53,076 nt of DNA from Kitasatospora sp. GAS204B. Lineage in GTDB: Bacteria > Actinomycetota > Actinomycetes > Streptomycetales > Streptomycetaceae. Where the stretch lies: positions 1 through 53,076 of the forward strand of contig NZ_JARZAG010000041.1 in assembly GCF_029892155.1 (NCBI RefSeq). Direction: 5' to 3'. Position 1 is the first letter of the stretch. Each line of letters opens with the position of its first letter. Made by a program: the position numbers and the translations under genes. The notes beneath the pieces were generated by a model. That model was not told the DNA's origin. It searched no databases and saw nothing but the letters and a program-made list of their open reading frames with translations. Of this stretch, positions 23,341-32,104 are shown piece by piece.

Positions 23341-25014
23341 TCAGGCAGCCGGGATGCCTTGGGGGAAGCGGAACAGGCCGTCGGGATCGTAGCTCTGCTT
23401 GAGCTGGCGCAGCCGTGGCGCGTTGGCGCCGTAGTACGCCTGCTCCCAGTCGGCCAGCTGCGGGTCGGCGTAGTTCTGGTACGCCTCGCCGCTGGCATAC
23501 GGGCGCATGGTGGACCAGACGTCCCGCAGCCAGGCCTGCGACTGATCCACGCCGGGGCCCGAACCCAGGCCGGGGTCAGGGTAGTTGGCTATGTACTGGG
23601 CGAGGAACAGGGCGCTGCGGTGGACGAACGCGGTGTCCGTAGCCCCGACGCGGTTGACGGCGCCGCCGAGCGAGTCGAACGCGACCGAGGAACTGCCTCC
23701 CTGCGGCACCGTGCGGGCGTACCGTTCCACGGCCGCGACCAGGGCGGCGGCGCCGGTCCGGTCGATCGGCCGGGTGTAGAAGTCCGAGCGGGCGGCGTAC
23801 GACTCCCGGGTGAGCCGGCCCTGCGGGGAGTGTCCGGGCAGCGTGCCCGCCAGATGGGCGGCGCCCTGCGACCAGCCGGCGACCCCGCCCATCACCTGCA
23901 TGGTCGCGAGGTAGGAGGCGGAGTGCAGCGGCGCCGACTGCGGCCGGACCCCGAGCTGGTCCACCAGGTTCGCCAACTCGCTCTGCGGGCCGAGGTAGTT
24001 GACCGTGCTGCTGACGGTGCGGCGGCCGTCCGGCCAGGCCTGCAGGTGCAGGTCCGCCCAGAGCTGGTCCGGCGCGCCCGGCGCCCACTGCTGCCAGGCG
24101 GCGACCACCGCCGCCGCCTGTGACCAGGGCCAGCTGAGGAAGCCGTAGGAGCAGTCCACGGCCGGGTGGGTGCGCAGCGAGAGCGAGGTGACCACGCCGA
24201 AGTTGCCCCCGCCGGCACCCTGCAGGGCCCAGAGCAGGTCGGCGTCGCTGTCGGCCGAGACCTCGCGGATCCGGCCGTCCGCGGTGACGATCTGCGCGCC
24301 GGTCAGGCTGTCGCAGGTCAGTCCGTACGCCCGGCAGGTCACTCCGAGCCCGCCGCCGAGGGCGAGCCCCGCGACGCCCACGCTGGGGCAGGAGCCGGCC
24401 GGCACGGTGAGCTGCCGGTCCGCGAGCCCGCTGTAGACGTCGATCAGCCGGGCCCCGGCGCCGACCGTCGCCGTGCCGCCGGAGGCCGAGACACCGTTCA
24501 GCCTGCCCACGTCGAGCACCAGTCCGGGCCCGCCCGACCAGCCGGCATAGCTGTGCCCGCCGCTGCGCGGCACGATCGGCACGCCGTACCGGCGGGCGAA
24601 GGCCAGGCAGCTGGCGGCGTCCTGGGCGCCGGCCAGGTAGGCGACCGCGGCCGGGCGCAGGGTGTCGAACTGCGGCTGGTAGAGCCGGCTCGCCTCGGGG
24701 TACGCGGCGTCGCCGGGCCGCACCAGCGTGCCCTGGAGATCCTTGGCGAGCGCGGCCCAGTCGGCCGGGCCGGCGCTGCCGCCGGAAGCCGAGGGCTTGG
24801 GGGCCGTAGCGCTCGGCGAGGCGCCGCCACCGCTCGAGGCGGGCACGGGCGTGGGAGCGGCCGACCGGCCCGGCGCGGACGAGGCCGCGGAGCCGGGCCG
24901 ACTCGGGCCGCACCCGGCCACGGCTGCCGCGGCCGCGCCGCCCGCGGCGAGCCGCAGCGCGGCGCGGCGGGACAGCCGCGTGGCGGCGGACGAGGGGGTG
25001 GAGCTCTCGGTCAT
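23341..25014 (-). CDS. Tat-exported lipoprotein FAD-linked oxidase, berberine-bridge-enzyme type
   Basis: A 557-residue protein. The N-terminus has a twin-Arg (LSRRAALRLAAGG) followed by lipobox AVAGC, then a Ser/Pro/Ala-rich linker to about residue 95. The PCMH/FAD-binding domain contains RSGGHSYAGWS, whose His normally links to FAD C8-alpha. It also has GSCPSVGVAGLALGGGLG, whose Cys aligns with the second (6-S-cysteinyl) link. Both residues of a bicovalent flavin are thus present. The C-terminal BBE block YQNYADPQLADWEQAYYG is complete, where Tyr-x-Asn-Tyr is typical. It probably oxidises alcohols, sugars or alkaloid-like molecules outside the membrane. GTG 25020 is an alternative start. 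Confidence 0.9.
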   Translation of the reverse strand: MTESSTPSSAATRLSRRAALRLAAGGAAAAAVAGCGPSRPGSAASSAPGRSAAPTPVPASSGGGASPSATAPKPSASGGSAGPADWAALAKDLQGTLVRPGDAAYPEASRLYQPQFDTLRPAAVAYLAGAQDAASCLAFARRYGVPIVPRSGGHSYAGWSGGPGLVLDVGRLNGVSASGGTATVGAGARLIDVYSGLADRQLTVPAGSCPSVGVAGLALGGGLGVTCRAYGLTCDSLTGAQIVTADGRIREVSADSDADLLWALQGAGGGNFGVVTSLSLRTHPAVDCSYGFLSWPWSQAAAVVAAWQQWAPGAPDQLWADLHLQAWPDGRRTVSSTVNYLGPQSELANLVDQLGVRPQSAPLHSASYLATMQVMGGVAGWSQGAAHLAGTLPGHSPQGRLTRESYAARSDFYTRPIDRTGAAALVAAVERYARTVPQGGSSSVAFDSLGGAVNRVGATDTAFVHRSALFLAQYIANYPDPGLGSGPGVDQSQAWLRDVWSTMRPYASGEAYQNYADPQLADWEQAYYGANAPRLRQLKQSYDPDGLFRFPQGIPAA

Positions 25015-25162
25015 GGTCACGCTGCTTTCGCGGTGTCGGCCCGGCGCGCGCCGGCACCCTGCCGACCCCGACCCTCGCATACCGCGAAAGCCGCCGTCAC
25101 TCCAACGACACCTCGCGCGACCCGCCCGGTTCCCGTCGCACGTCACCGGCGCGAATTATGAA

Positions 25163-25173
25163 ACACGCCCTAG
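25163..25173 (-). repeat. CTAGGGCGTGT motif, right copy of an inverted pair
   Basis: Reverse complement of 21001-21011. It contains the TAG stop of the secreted-protein gene at 25170-25844. See the left copy for interpretation. Confidence 0.4.
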
Positions 25174-25844
25174 CTGGGCACGTAGTCGAAGCGCGGGGTC
25201 AGCGTGCCGAACATGGAATCCGCCTTCAGACCCTCACCGAAGTACTGCGTGGTCAGGGCGGCGGTCTCCTGGGTGATGTGGAACGGCACCCGGTCGAGCT
25301 TGAAGCCGGTGAGGGTGGGACGGCCGTTGGCGAGCACCTCGGCGGGGGTGGTGTAGGCGAGCAGGGTCTCGTCGCTGACCTTCTGCCCGTTGACCCGCAC
25401 ACCGGCCGAGTAGCCGGGCTGGGGCACGATCCGGATCCAGGTGGGCTCGAGTTCGACGTGGGTGCCGCTGCTCGCCTGGTCGAGGGTCATCCCGCCGGGG
25501 TAGAAGATCCGCCCCTGGGAGTCGAGGTGGTCGCCGGCCGTGGAACCGATCGGCATGTCGAAGCCGAGGCCGTCGGGGTCCAGCACGAACGGCGCGATCG
25601 CGCCGAGCTTGACGCCGTTGCGGGTCAGCCAGGCCGCGGTCTCGGCGCTGACCCGGACGTGGGCGCTGCCCCACGGGGAGATGTAGATGCCAGGTGCGGC
25701 CGGACCGTTCGGGCTTTCCGCGGCGGTGGCCGCCGGGGCCGCCGGGCCGCCCGGCAGCGCGGCGGCGCCGGCGTTGGCCGGCGCGGCCGACAGGGCCAGG
25801 GCGCCGGCCAGGGCGAGGGCGGCGACCGTGTGGAACAGACGCAT
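25170..25844 (-). CDS. Secreted protein of unknown function
   Basis: A 224-residue protein starting at ATG 25844 after CTGGAGAAC. Signal peptide: MRLFHTVAALALAGALALS, then APANA. The mature part is mixed beta, with YISPWGSAHVRVSAETAAWLTRNGVKLGAIAPFVLDPDG followed by GRIFYPGG. I do not recognise a named family, although similar secreted Streptomyces proteins exist. It is divergent from the DUF4331 operon, with a perfect palindrome (25936-25951) in the shared 278-bp region, so both may answer to one regulator. The stop codon lies in the CTAGGGCGTGT motif that also marks 21001. Confidence 0.8.
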   Translation of the reverse strand: MRLFHTVAALALAGALALSAAPANAGAAALPGGPAAPAATAAESPNGPAAPGIYISPWGSAHVRVSAETAAWLTRNGVKLGAIAPFVLDPDGLGFDMPIGSTAGDHLDSQGRIFYPGGMTLDQASSGTHVELEPTWIRIVPQPGYSAGVRVNGQKVSDETLLAYTTPAEVLANGRPTLTGFKLDRVPFHITQETAALTTQYFGEGLKADSMFGTLTPRFDYVPS

Positions 25845-25935
25845 GGTCAGTTCTCCAGTTTTCATGCGAAGTTGATGCTTCGTCGGCGAAGCAGGCCCAT
25901 CTCTAGCGCACCTGACGCGGCCGCGGCTATCGATC

Positions 25936-25964
25936 TCACTCGGCCGAGTGAAGATCATCACTCG
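25936..25964. promoter_or_regulatory. Palindromic operator between the secreted protein and DUF4331 operon
   Basis: TCACTCGGCCGAGTGA (25936-25951) is a perfect 16-bp palindrome. A further TCACTCG half-site is at 25958-25964, 22 bp downstream of the first half. The position in the divergent intergenic region suits a dimeric repressor or activator. No regulator gene is adjacent. Confidence 0.6.
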
Positions 25965-26122
25965 TTCGACTGGCGCCCCCGCGACCTGGCCAATCCATGA
26001 TCCACAGCGGCCCTAGGGTGTGGTCACGGACAGCCCGCCGCAGTGGTTCCCGGCGAGTCACCGTCCGTCCCTCGTGCTGCGCGGCGAGTCCGCACCGCCC
26101 CCTCCCAGCCCTGGAGTTGCCG

Positions 26123-27586
26123 ATGCCCCGCCACCCTGCCCGCCGCGCCAGACGGCTCGCGTTCGCCGCCGCCACCGCGCTGCTCACCACCGCCGCGATG
26201 GCCGGCCCCTACGTCGGCACCAGCCAGGCCGGCGGCCACTTCGACGCGCCCGGTGTGATCGCCGACCCGCAGGCCAACTTCACCGACATCTACGCCTTCA
26301 GCAGCCCGGACAACCCGGACATGGCGACCATCATCGCCGACGTCCAGCCGACCCAGCTGCCCGGCAGCACCCCGGCGCCGGTCAACTACCCGTTCGCCAC
26401 CGGCGGCGCCCGCTACGAGATCCACCTCGACGGGCGCGGCACCGGCGGCTCCGACATCACCTACCGGTGGACCTTCCGCACCGAGGACCGGCGACTGTTC
26501 GGCGCCGGTCCGATCGCCGTCGGCCCGGTCCGCTCGCTGAACGACAGCACGCTGCTGTTCCGCCAGTACTACACGCTGGAGCGGATCCGGGCCGGCCAGG
26601 CGCCCGAGGTCCTGGTCAGGGACGCCCCGGTCGCCCCCACCCAGCAGAGCAGCGGCCTGATGCCCGACTACCGGACGCTGCGCGACCAGGCCACCACCGC
26701 GCTCCCCGGCGGCGGCCGCTCGGTGGCCGCCCAGACCGCGGAGTCCTTCCAGGCCGACTCCCGGGTCTTCGGCTACTTCATCCTCGGGACGGCCGGCCCG
26801 GTGCCGGGCTACCTGCCGGCCGCCAACCCGCTCGCGGCGGTCAACGTCAGCAGCCTGATCCTGCAAGTGCCCAAGAGCGAACTGGCGTTGAAGGGCGACG
26901 TCAGCCGCAACCCGGTGGTCGGCGTATGGGCCACCATGTCCCGCCCCGGCGCCGACCTCACCAAGGACCTGCGCGCCCAGGACGCCTCGTACCGTCAGGT
27001 CGGCCGGCTCGGCAACCCGCACATCATGTTCGCGCTCTGGGGCACCTTCGGCGGCATCGCCACCCCGGGCGGCCCCGAGGACCGCTTCAACGGCCGCCCG
27101 GCCGACCAGGACCAGCACGACCAGGCGTTCCTCGACTCCGCGCTCGACCCCGCCCCGCCGCACAAGATCGCGGCCGCCGGCAACTTCCCCGCCCCGCCCA
27201 CCCCGCGCGCCGACATCCGCGCCCTGTTCCTCGGCGGGATCGGCAAGAACAACGGCGCCAAGTTCGGCTTCGACCTCAACACCCAGGCGATGAACGCCGA
27301 CGCCGACCCGGGCGCGCTGGCTTGGGCCGACGAGCTGCGGCTCAACCTCGGCACGCCGGTGAGCGCCAATCCCAACCGGTTCGGGGTGCTGGACGGCGAC
27401 CTCCAGGGCTACCCGAACGGCCGCCGACCCAACGACATGATCGACAACTCGCTGCTGCGGATGCTGGAGGGCGAGCCCGGCGGCCCGTCCGCCGCCGGGC
27501 TGCTGCCGTCGCCGCTCTTCGACCTCCAGCCGAAGCCGGCCACCGACAGCTTCCCGTACCTCAACCTGCCGCACGCCCTGCCGTGA
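26123..27586 (+). CDS. Secreted DUF4331 family protein
   Basis: A 487-residue protein starting at ATG 26123 eight nt after CTGGAG. Signal peptide: RRLAFAAATALLTTAAMAGP. The mature protein begins with the DUF4331 hallmark HFDAPGVIADPQANFTDIYAFSSPD and continues through MATIIADVQP to the C-terminal NGRRPNDMIDNSLLRMLEG and DSFPYLNLP blocks, all diagnostic. Function of DUF4331 proteins is unknown. In actinomycetes they recur with a TPR protein and a NicO-type metal exporter, as here. The gene overlaps the TPR gene by 4 nt (GTGA), so the three form an operon, and the role is probably at the cell surface. Confidence 0.93.
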   Translation: MPRHPARRARRLAFAAATALLTTAAMAGPYVGTSQAGGHFDAPGVIADPQANFTDIYAFSSPDNPDMATIIADVQPTQLPGSTPAPVNYPFATGGARYEIHLDGRGTGGSDITYRWTFRTEDRRLFGAGPIAVGPVRSLNDSTLLFRQYYTLERIRAGQAPEVLVRDAPVAPTQQSSGLMPDYRTLRDQATTALPGGGRSVAAQTAESFQADSRVFGYFILGTAGPVPGYLPAANPLAAVNVSSLILQVPKSELALKGDVSRNPVVGVWATMSRPGADLTKDLRAQDASYRQVGRLGNPHIMFALWGTFGGIATPGGPEDRFNGRPADQDQHDQAFLDSALDPAPPHKIAAAGNFPAPPTPRADIRALFLGGIGKNNGAKFGFDLNTQAMNADADPGALAWADELRLNLGTPVSANPNRFGVLDGDLQGYPNGRRPNDMIDNSLLRMLEGEPGGPSAAGLLPSPLFDLQPKPATDSFPYLNLPHALP

Positions 27587-28974
27587 CCTCCGACGATCCC
27601 CAACAGCGGCCCGTTCGCCGCCTGTTCACCGTGCGCCACCCCTCCCGGTGGCGCACGGCGGGCCGGGCGGCGGGCGCGGCCGCGGTCGTGCTCGGGTGCG
27701 CGGTCGGCCTGCTCGCCCTCGGACCGACCGGCCCGCTCGCACCGCCGACGGCCGGCCCGGGCGCCGTGCCGCAGCCGCAGCCGCAGCCGCAGCCCACGGT
27801 CGACCGGCTCCAGAGCGCCCGGTCGGCTGTCCGCGATCGACCCGCGGACCCGTACGCCTGGCAGCAGTTGGGGATGGCCGACCTCGACCAGGCCCGGCTC
27901 ACCCTGGACGCGGACCGCCTCGCCGACGCCGACCAGGCGTTCCGACGCTCGCTGGCGCTCAAGCCGGAGGCCAACTACGGCGCGCTGACCGGCACCGGCA
28001 TGCTCGCCAACGCCCGCCACGAGTTCGCCGCCGCCCGGGACGCCGGGCAGCGCGCGACCGCGATGGCCCCCGACCGGGCGACCGGCTACCTGGTGCTGGC
28101 CGACGCCGAAATCCAGCTCGGCGACTACCCGGCCGCCACCGCCGCCACCCAGCGCCTGCTCGATCTGGCGCCGACCGTGCCCGGTTACACCCGTGCCGCC
28201 TACGACCTGGAGACCCACGGGCGGGCGGAGGAGGCGCGGATCGCCCTCGGACGTGCGCTGGACAGCGCGAGCACACCCGGCGACACCGCGTTCTGCGAGC
28301 ACCGGCTCGGCGACCTCGCCTGGGACCACGGCCGGTTGGACGAGGCGGACGGCCACTACCAGCGCGCCCTGGCGCTCGCCCCCGACGACTACTACGCCCA
28401 GGCGGGGCACGCCCGGGTGCTGGCGGCCGGCGGCCGGGTGGCCGAGGCGGTGACGGACTACCAGCGGCTGGTGGCGCGCGCTCCGCTGCCCCAGTTCCTG
28501 CTGGAGCTGGCCGAGTTGGAGCTCTCCCAGCGGCAGGACGGCGCCGCTGCCGGGCAGTTGTCCGCACTCGCGGCCCAGGTGCGACTGCTGGCTGCCGGCG
28601 ATGGCAACGCGCCCGTCGACCCGGCGCTGATGCTCTATCAGGCCGACTACGGCGACCCGGCGGCGGCGGTGCGGCTGCTGCGCGGGGAGTGGGACCGGCG
28701 CCGCAGCGTCCTGGTCGCGGACGCCCTCGGCTGGGCGCTGCACCGCGCCGGGCAGGACGACGAGGCGCTCGACCTGCTGCACCAGGCGGCCGCCACGGGC
28801 TGGCACAACCCGCTCTTCGCCTACCACCGGGGCGCGGTCGAGGCCGCCCTCGGCCGGCCGGAGGCGGCCGACGACCTGCGGGAGGCGCTCGCCCTCAACC
28901 CGCACTTCTCGCCCTACCACGCCCCGCTGGCCCGGCAGTTGCTCGCCGGGCTGGCGACGGCGTCCGCGCCGTGA
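27583..28974 (+). CDS. Membrane-anchored tetratricopeptide repeat protein
   Basis: A 463-residue protein starting at GTG 27583 in overlap with the DUF4331 gene. One hydrophobic segment near the N-terminus (AAGAAAVVLGCAVGLLALGP) is followed by a Pro-Gln repeat linker (PQPQPQPQP), then 6-8 TPR-like helical pairs, for example GRLDEADGHYQRALALAPDDYYA and DLREALALNPHFSPY. The anchor topology puts the TPR domain outside the membrane. TPRs act as protein-protein scaffolds, so it may hold the DUF4331 protein near the NicO transporter. Its partners are inferred. Confidence 0.88.
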   Translation: MTSDDPQQRPVRRLFTVRHPSRWRTAGRAAGAAAVVLGCAVGLLALGPTGPLAPPTAGPGAVPQPQPQPQPTVDRLQSARSAVRDRPADPYAWQQLGMADLDQARLTLDADRLADADQAFRRSLALKPEANYGALTGTGMLANARHEFAAARDAGQRATAMAPDRATGYLVLADAEIQLGDYPAATAATQRLLDLAPTVPGYTRAAYDLETHGRAEEARIALGRALDSASTPGDTAFCEHRLGDLAWDHGRLDEADGHYQRALALAPDDYYAQAGHARVLAAGGRVAEAVTDYQRLVARAPLPQFLLELAELELSQRQDGAAAGQLSALAAQVRLLAAGDGNAPVDPALMLYQADYGDPAAAVRLLRGEWDRRRSVLVADALGWALHRAGQDDEALDLLHQAAATGWHNPLFAYHRGAVEAALGRPEAADDLREALALNPHFSPYHAPLARQLLAGLATASAP

Positions 28975-29002
28975 CCCCTGAACCGCCCTCTTGCCCGCCA
29001 GC

Positions 29003-29054
29003 CGTCCGTCAGGAACCTCGTCCGTCAGGAACCCCGTCCGTCACCGTCAGGAAC
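29003..29054 (+). repeat. 16-bp tandem duplication carrying extra ribosome sites
   Basis: CGTCCGTCAGGAACC is repeated at 29003 and 29019, with a partial third unit at 29035 ending in GTCAGGAAC at 29046-29054. Each unit includes the AGGA that serves as the ribosome site of the NicO gene at 29059. Only the last copy is at a functional distance. Confidence 0.8.
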
Positions 29055-29058
29055 TCCC

Positions 29059-30570
29059 GTGAACCGCCCGCAGCAGGCCGCGCTCTGCCTCCTGGCCACG
29101 CTCCTCCTCACCCTCACCACCGGCGTCACCACCGCGCAGGCCCACCCGCTCGGCAACTTCTCGATCAACCGGCTCGACCAACTGCGGCTCTTCCCCGACC
29201 GGATCGAGGACACCGCCCTGGTGGACAGCGCGGAGATCCCCACCGCCCAGGACCAGGACGCCACCGACACCGACCACGACGGCCGGATCAGCCCCACCGA
29301 GGCGGCCGCCCGGGCCGCCACCCGGTGCACCGACCTGGCCTCGGGCATCCGGACGTCGGTGGACGGCCGCGAGATCACCTGGCGGGTCGTCAGCAGCGCG
29401 CTCTCCTACCGCCCCGGCGCGGCCGACCTGCCCACCGCCCAACTCGCCTGCGCCCTCGCCGCCGACGCCGACCTCACCCGGCCCGCGGCCGTCACCTTCG
29501 CCTCCGGCGCCGACGGCGGACGGATCGGCTGGAAGGAGATCACCGCGACGGCCGGCGAGCGAGTCCGGCTGACCGGCTCCTCCGTCCCCGGCCAGAACAT
29601 CAGCGGCGGCCTCACCGCCTACCCGCAGGGCCTGCTCGATCAGCCGCTCGGCGTGCTCAGCGCCGAGCTGCACAGCGCGCCCGGCGACGCCGGCGCCCTG
29701 CCGGCCGCCGACGAACCGGCCACCGGCGCGCTGCCGACCGCGAACGGTGGCTGGGTGCTCTTCCCCGGGCTGGAACGGCGGCTCGGCGCCCTGGTCGGCT
29801 CCCGCGACCTGACCGTCCCCGTCGGTCTGCTCGCGGTCGCGCTCTCGCTGCTGCTCGGCGCCGGCCACGCGGCCCTGCCGGGCCACGCCAAGCTCGCCGT
29901 GGCCGCCTGCCTGGCCCAACGCCGCGGCGGTCTGCGCGCGGCACTGGCGGTCGGCGCCACGGTGACCGCGACGCACACGGCCGGCGTGCTGCTGGTCGGC
30001 CTGGCGTTGACGGCCTCGGTCGGCCTGGCGGGCGAGCGGGTGCTGGGCTGGCTCGGTGCCGTGGGCGGGGCGCTGATCACGGTGGTGGGCGCGAGCCTGC
30101 TGCTGCGCGCGATCCGCGCGCTGCGCCGGCAGGCACCGGAACAGGACCATCACCACGGGCACGACCACGCCCACCCGCACGGGCACAGCCACCCGCACAA
30201 CCACGACCCGGCGCACGACGCCGAGCACCCCCACCGGCGCCGACTGGCCAACCTCCCCTCGCTGCTCGGCATCGGCCTGGCCGGCGGTCTGGTGCCCAGC
30301 CCCTCCGCACTGGTCGTGCTGCTCGGCGCGGTCGCCCTGGGCCGCACCCTGTTCGGCGTCCTGCTGGTGATCGGGTACGGCGTGGGCATGGCCCTCGCCC
30401 TCGCCGCAGCCGGTGTCCTGCTGGCCGGCGGCAGCACCCGGCTGGCCGGCCTCACCGCCCGCCGGCTGCCCACCCTGCGCCGCTTCGCTCCGTACAGTTC
30501 CCTGCTGACCGCCGGCGTCGTCCTCGCCGTCGGCCTCAGCCTCACCGTGCGCGGCCTGCCCTGCCTGTGA
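29059..30570 (+). CDS. NicO-type nickel/cobalt transporter with EF-hand-like and His-rich segments
   Basis: A 503-residue protein starting at GTG 29059. Signal-like N-terminus ends in AQAHPLGNFSINRL. A large extracytoplasmic region follows, with the EF-hand-like loop DTDHDGRISPTEA (about residue 75). Membrane segments start near PVGLLAVALSLLLGAGHAALPGHAKL, where the HAALPGH block is the NicO/RcnA signature. The cytoplasmic loop is strikingly His-rich (about residues 355-385, alternating His with Asp/Pro/Gly), as in RcnA-type Ni/Co exporters. Last firm member of the DUF4331/TPR/NicO operon. Export rather than uptake is likely, but direction is inferred. Confidence 0.88.
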   Translation: MNRPQQAALCLLATLLLTLTTGVTTAQAHPLGNFSINRLDQLRLFPDRIEDTALVDSAEIPTAQDQDATDTDHDGRISPTEAAARAATRCTDLASGIRTSVDGREITWRVVSSALSYRPGAADLPTAQLACALAADADLTRPAAVTFASGADGGRIGWKEITATAGERVRLTGSSVPGQNISGGLTAYPQGLLDQPLGVLSAELHSAPGDAGALPAADEPATGALPTANGGWVLFPGLERRLGALVGSRDLTVPVGLLAVALSLLLGAGHAALPGHAKLAVAACLAQRRGGLRAALAVGATVTATHTAGVLLVGLALTASVGLAGERVLGWLGAVGGALITVVGASLLLRAIRALRRQAPEQDHHHGHDHAHPHGHSHPHNHDPAHDAEHPHRRRLANLPSLLGIGLAGGLVPSPSALVVLLGAVALGRTLFGVLLVIGYGVGMALALAAAGVLLAGGSTRLAGLTARRLPTLRRFAPYSSLLTAGVVLAVGLSLTVRGLPCL

Positions 30571-30710
30571 CTGACCCGGCCGCCGATCTCGGCCCGCCCT
30601 GGCGGGACTTCACCGCTGCGCTGCCCGAGATCATCCTCGACGGTGACGCGGCCTTGGCTCGCTGGCTACGCTCGGTGGCCCAGGCGTACGCCACGAGCGA
30701 AGGGATGAGC

Positions 30711-31886
30711 ATGAGCAATCCGCTCCAGGACCCTGCCTTCTTCCAGGACCCCTACCCCACCTTCGCAGCCCTTCGGAGCTCCGCGCCGGTGATGAAGATG
30801 CCCGGCGGCCAAGGCCGGCCCAGCTTCCTGGTGACCGGCTACGCCGAAGCCCGAGCGGCGTTCGCCGACTCTCGGCTGTCGAAGGACACGGCCGTCTTCT
30901 TCGCCGGCAAGGACACCGGGCGACGCCTGCACCCGGCGGTGTCCCACAGCATGCTCGCCACCGATCCTCCGCAGCACACCCGACTGCGGCACCTGGTCAC
31001 AAAGGCGTTCACCCCAGGGGCTGTTGCACGGCTCCGCCCGTACATCGAGAGCGTGGTCGACAAGCTGCTCGACCAGTGGACGCCCGGCGAGCAGACCGAC
31101 GCCATCGAGAGCTTCGCCGTCCCGCTCCCCGTCACCGTAATCTGCCAGCTGCTGGGCGTACCCGAGCCGGACCGTGCGGACGTACGCGTGTGGTCGAACG
31201 AGCTGTTCGCGGCCGGGCAGCCCGAGCGGATCGACTCCGCGTCCCACACCATCGCCGACTACCTGGCCGACCTCATCGCAGCCAAGCGTCGGACGCCCGA
31301 CGGCAGCCTGCTCACGGACCTCATCCGGGCCCGCGACGGCGCGGACCGGCTCAGCGAAGACGAACTCCTCTCCCTCGCCGTCCTCCTGCTGGTAGCCGGA
31401 CACGAGACCACCACCAACCTGATCGGCAACGGGCTGCTGGCCGCGCTCCAGGCTCCGGGTTCGCTTGATCGGCTGCGCAAGGAACCCGAGCTGGTCGACG
31501 CAGCCGTCGACGAGCTGCTGCGGTTCGACTCCCCCGTCAGCATGGCCACCTTCCGCTTCGCCACCGAGGCCATCAGCCTCGGCGGCGTGGAGATCCCGGC
31601 CGGCTCACCCGTGCTCATCGCACCCGGAGCCGCCAACCGCGATCCCGCCCAGTTCTCCGAACCCGACGGGCTCGACCTTGACCGGAACACCAAGGGGCAC
31701 CTCGCATTCGGGCACGGCATCCACCGCTGCCTCGGGGCCCCGCTGGCCCGCGCCGAGGGCGAGATCGCCTTCCGGGCCATCGCCACTCGCTTCCCCCGGC
31801 TCCGGCTCGCCGTACCCAGCGCCGAGTTGCAGTGGCGACACACACGACTCATGCGGGGCCTCGAGACGCTGCCCCTTCTCCCCTGA
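30711..31886 (+). CDS. Cytochrome P450
   Basis: A 391-residue protein from ATG 30711 (AAGGG six nt upstream; ATG 30705 is also possible). Motifs: I-helix AGHETTT (229-235) for oxygen activation, ExxR as ELLR (268-271), and heme loop FGHGIHRCLG with Cys340 as thiolate ligand. It is a class I soluble bacterial P450 needing a ferredoxin partner, which is not encoded nearby. The same frame is open back to GTG 30567, which overlaps the NicO stop by GTGA and would add 48 residues (WRDFTAALPEIILDGDAALA and so on). Those residues have coding-like composition, so an extended start or a relic fused upstream cannot be excluded. Confidence 0.93.
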   Translation: MSNPLQDPAFFQDPYPTFAALRSSAPVMKMPGGQGRPSFLVTGYAEARAAFADSRLSKDTAVFFAGKDTGRRLHPAVSHSMLATDPPQHTRLRHLVTKAFTPGAVARLRPYIESVVDKLLDQWTPGEQTDAIESFAVPLPVTVICQLLGVPEPDRADVRVWSNELFAAGQPERIDSASHTIADYLADLIAAKRRTPDGSLLTDLIRARDGADRLSEDELLSLAVLLLVAGHETTTNLIGNGLLAALQAPGSLDRLRKEPELVDAAVDELLRFDSPVSMATFRFATEAISLGGVEIPAGSPVLIAPGAANRDPAQFSEPDGLDLDRNTKGHLAFGHGIHRCLGAPLARAEGEIAFRAIATRFPRLRLAVPSAELQWRHTRLMRGLETLPLLP

Positions 31887-32104
31887 GTCCGTCTCCGCGC
31901 TGCTGCGCGACCGGGCGGATCCGGTGGTACCAGCCCGCCAGGCTGCGGGCGACACCGCTGTGGCGCGAGAAGACTGCACCAGCGCTGAGGAGCATCAGTT
32001 GCAGCGCTCCCGGCTGACAGCTCTGGTACGAGTGATCGACGTGAAATGGGGCCATACCCGAGGAATCCTTGAACCAACGGAGCCCCGAAGCGGGATGGTC
32101 AACC

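Noticed and set aside
27648..30710. Very long open frame through the TPR, NicO and P450 genes (over 1000 codons before the P450 domain)
   Set aside because: It is the third-position-GC shadow of the TPR and NicO genes, rich in Arg/Pro/Ala with no domain; only the part from about 30711 is a real gene.
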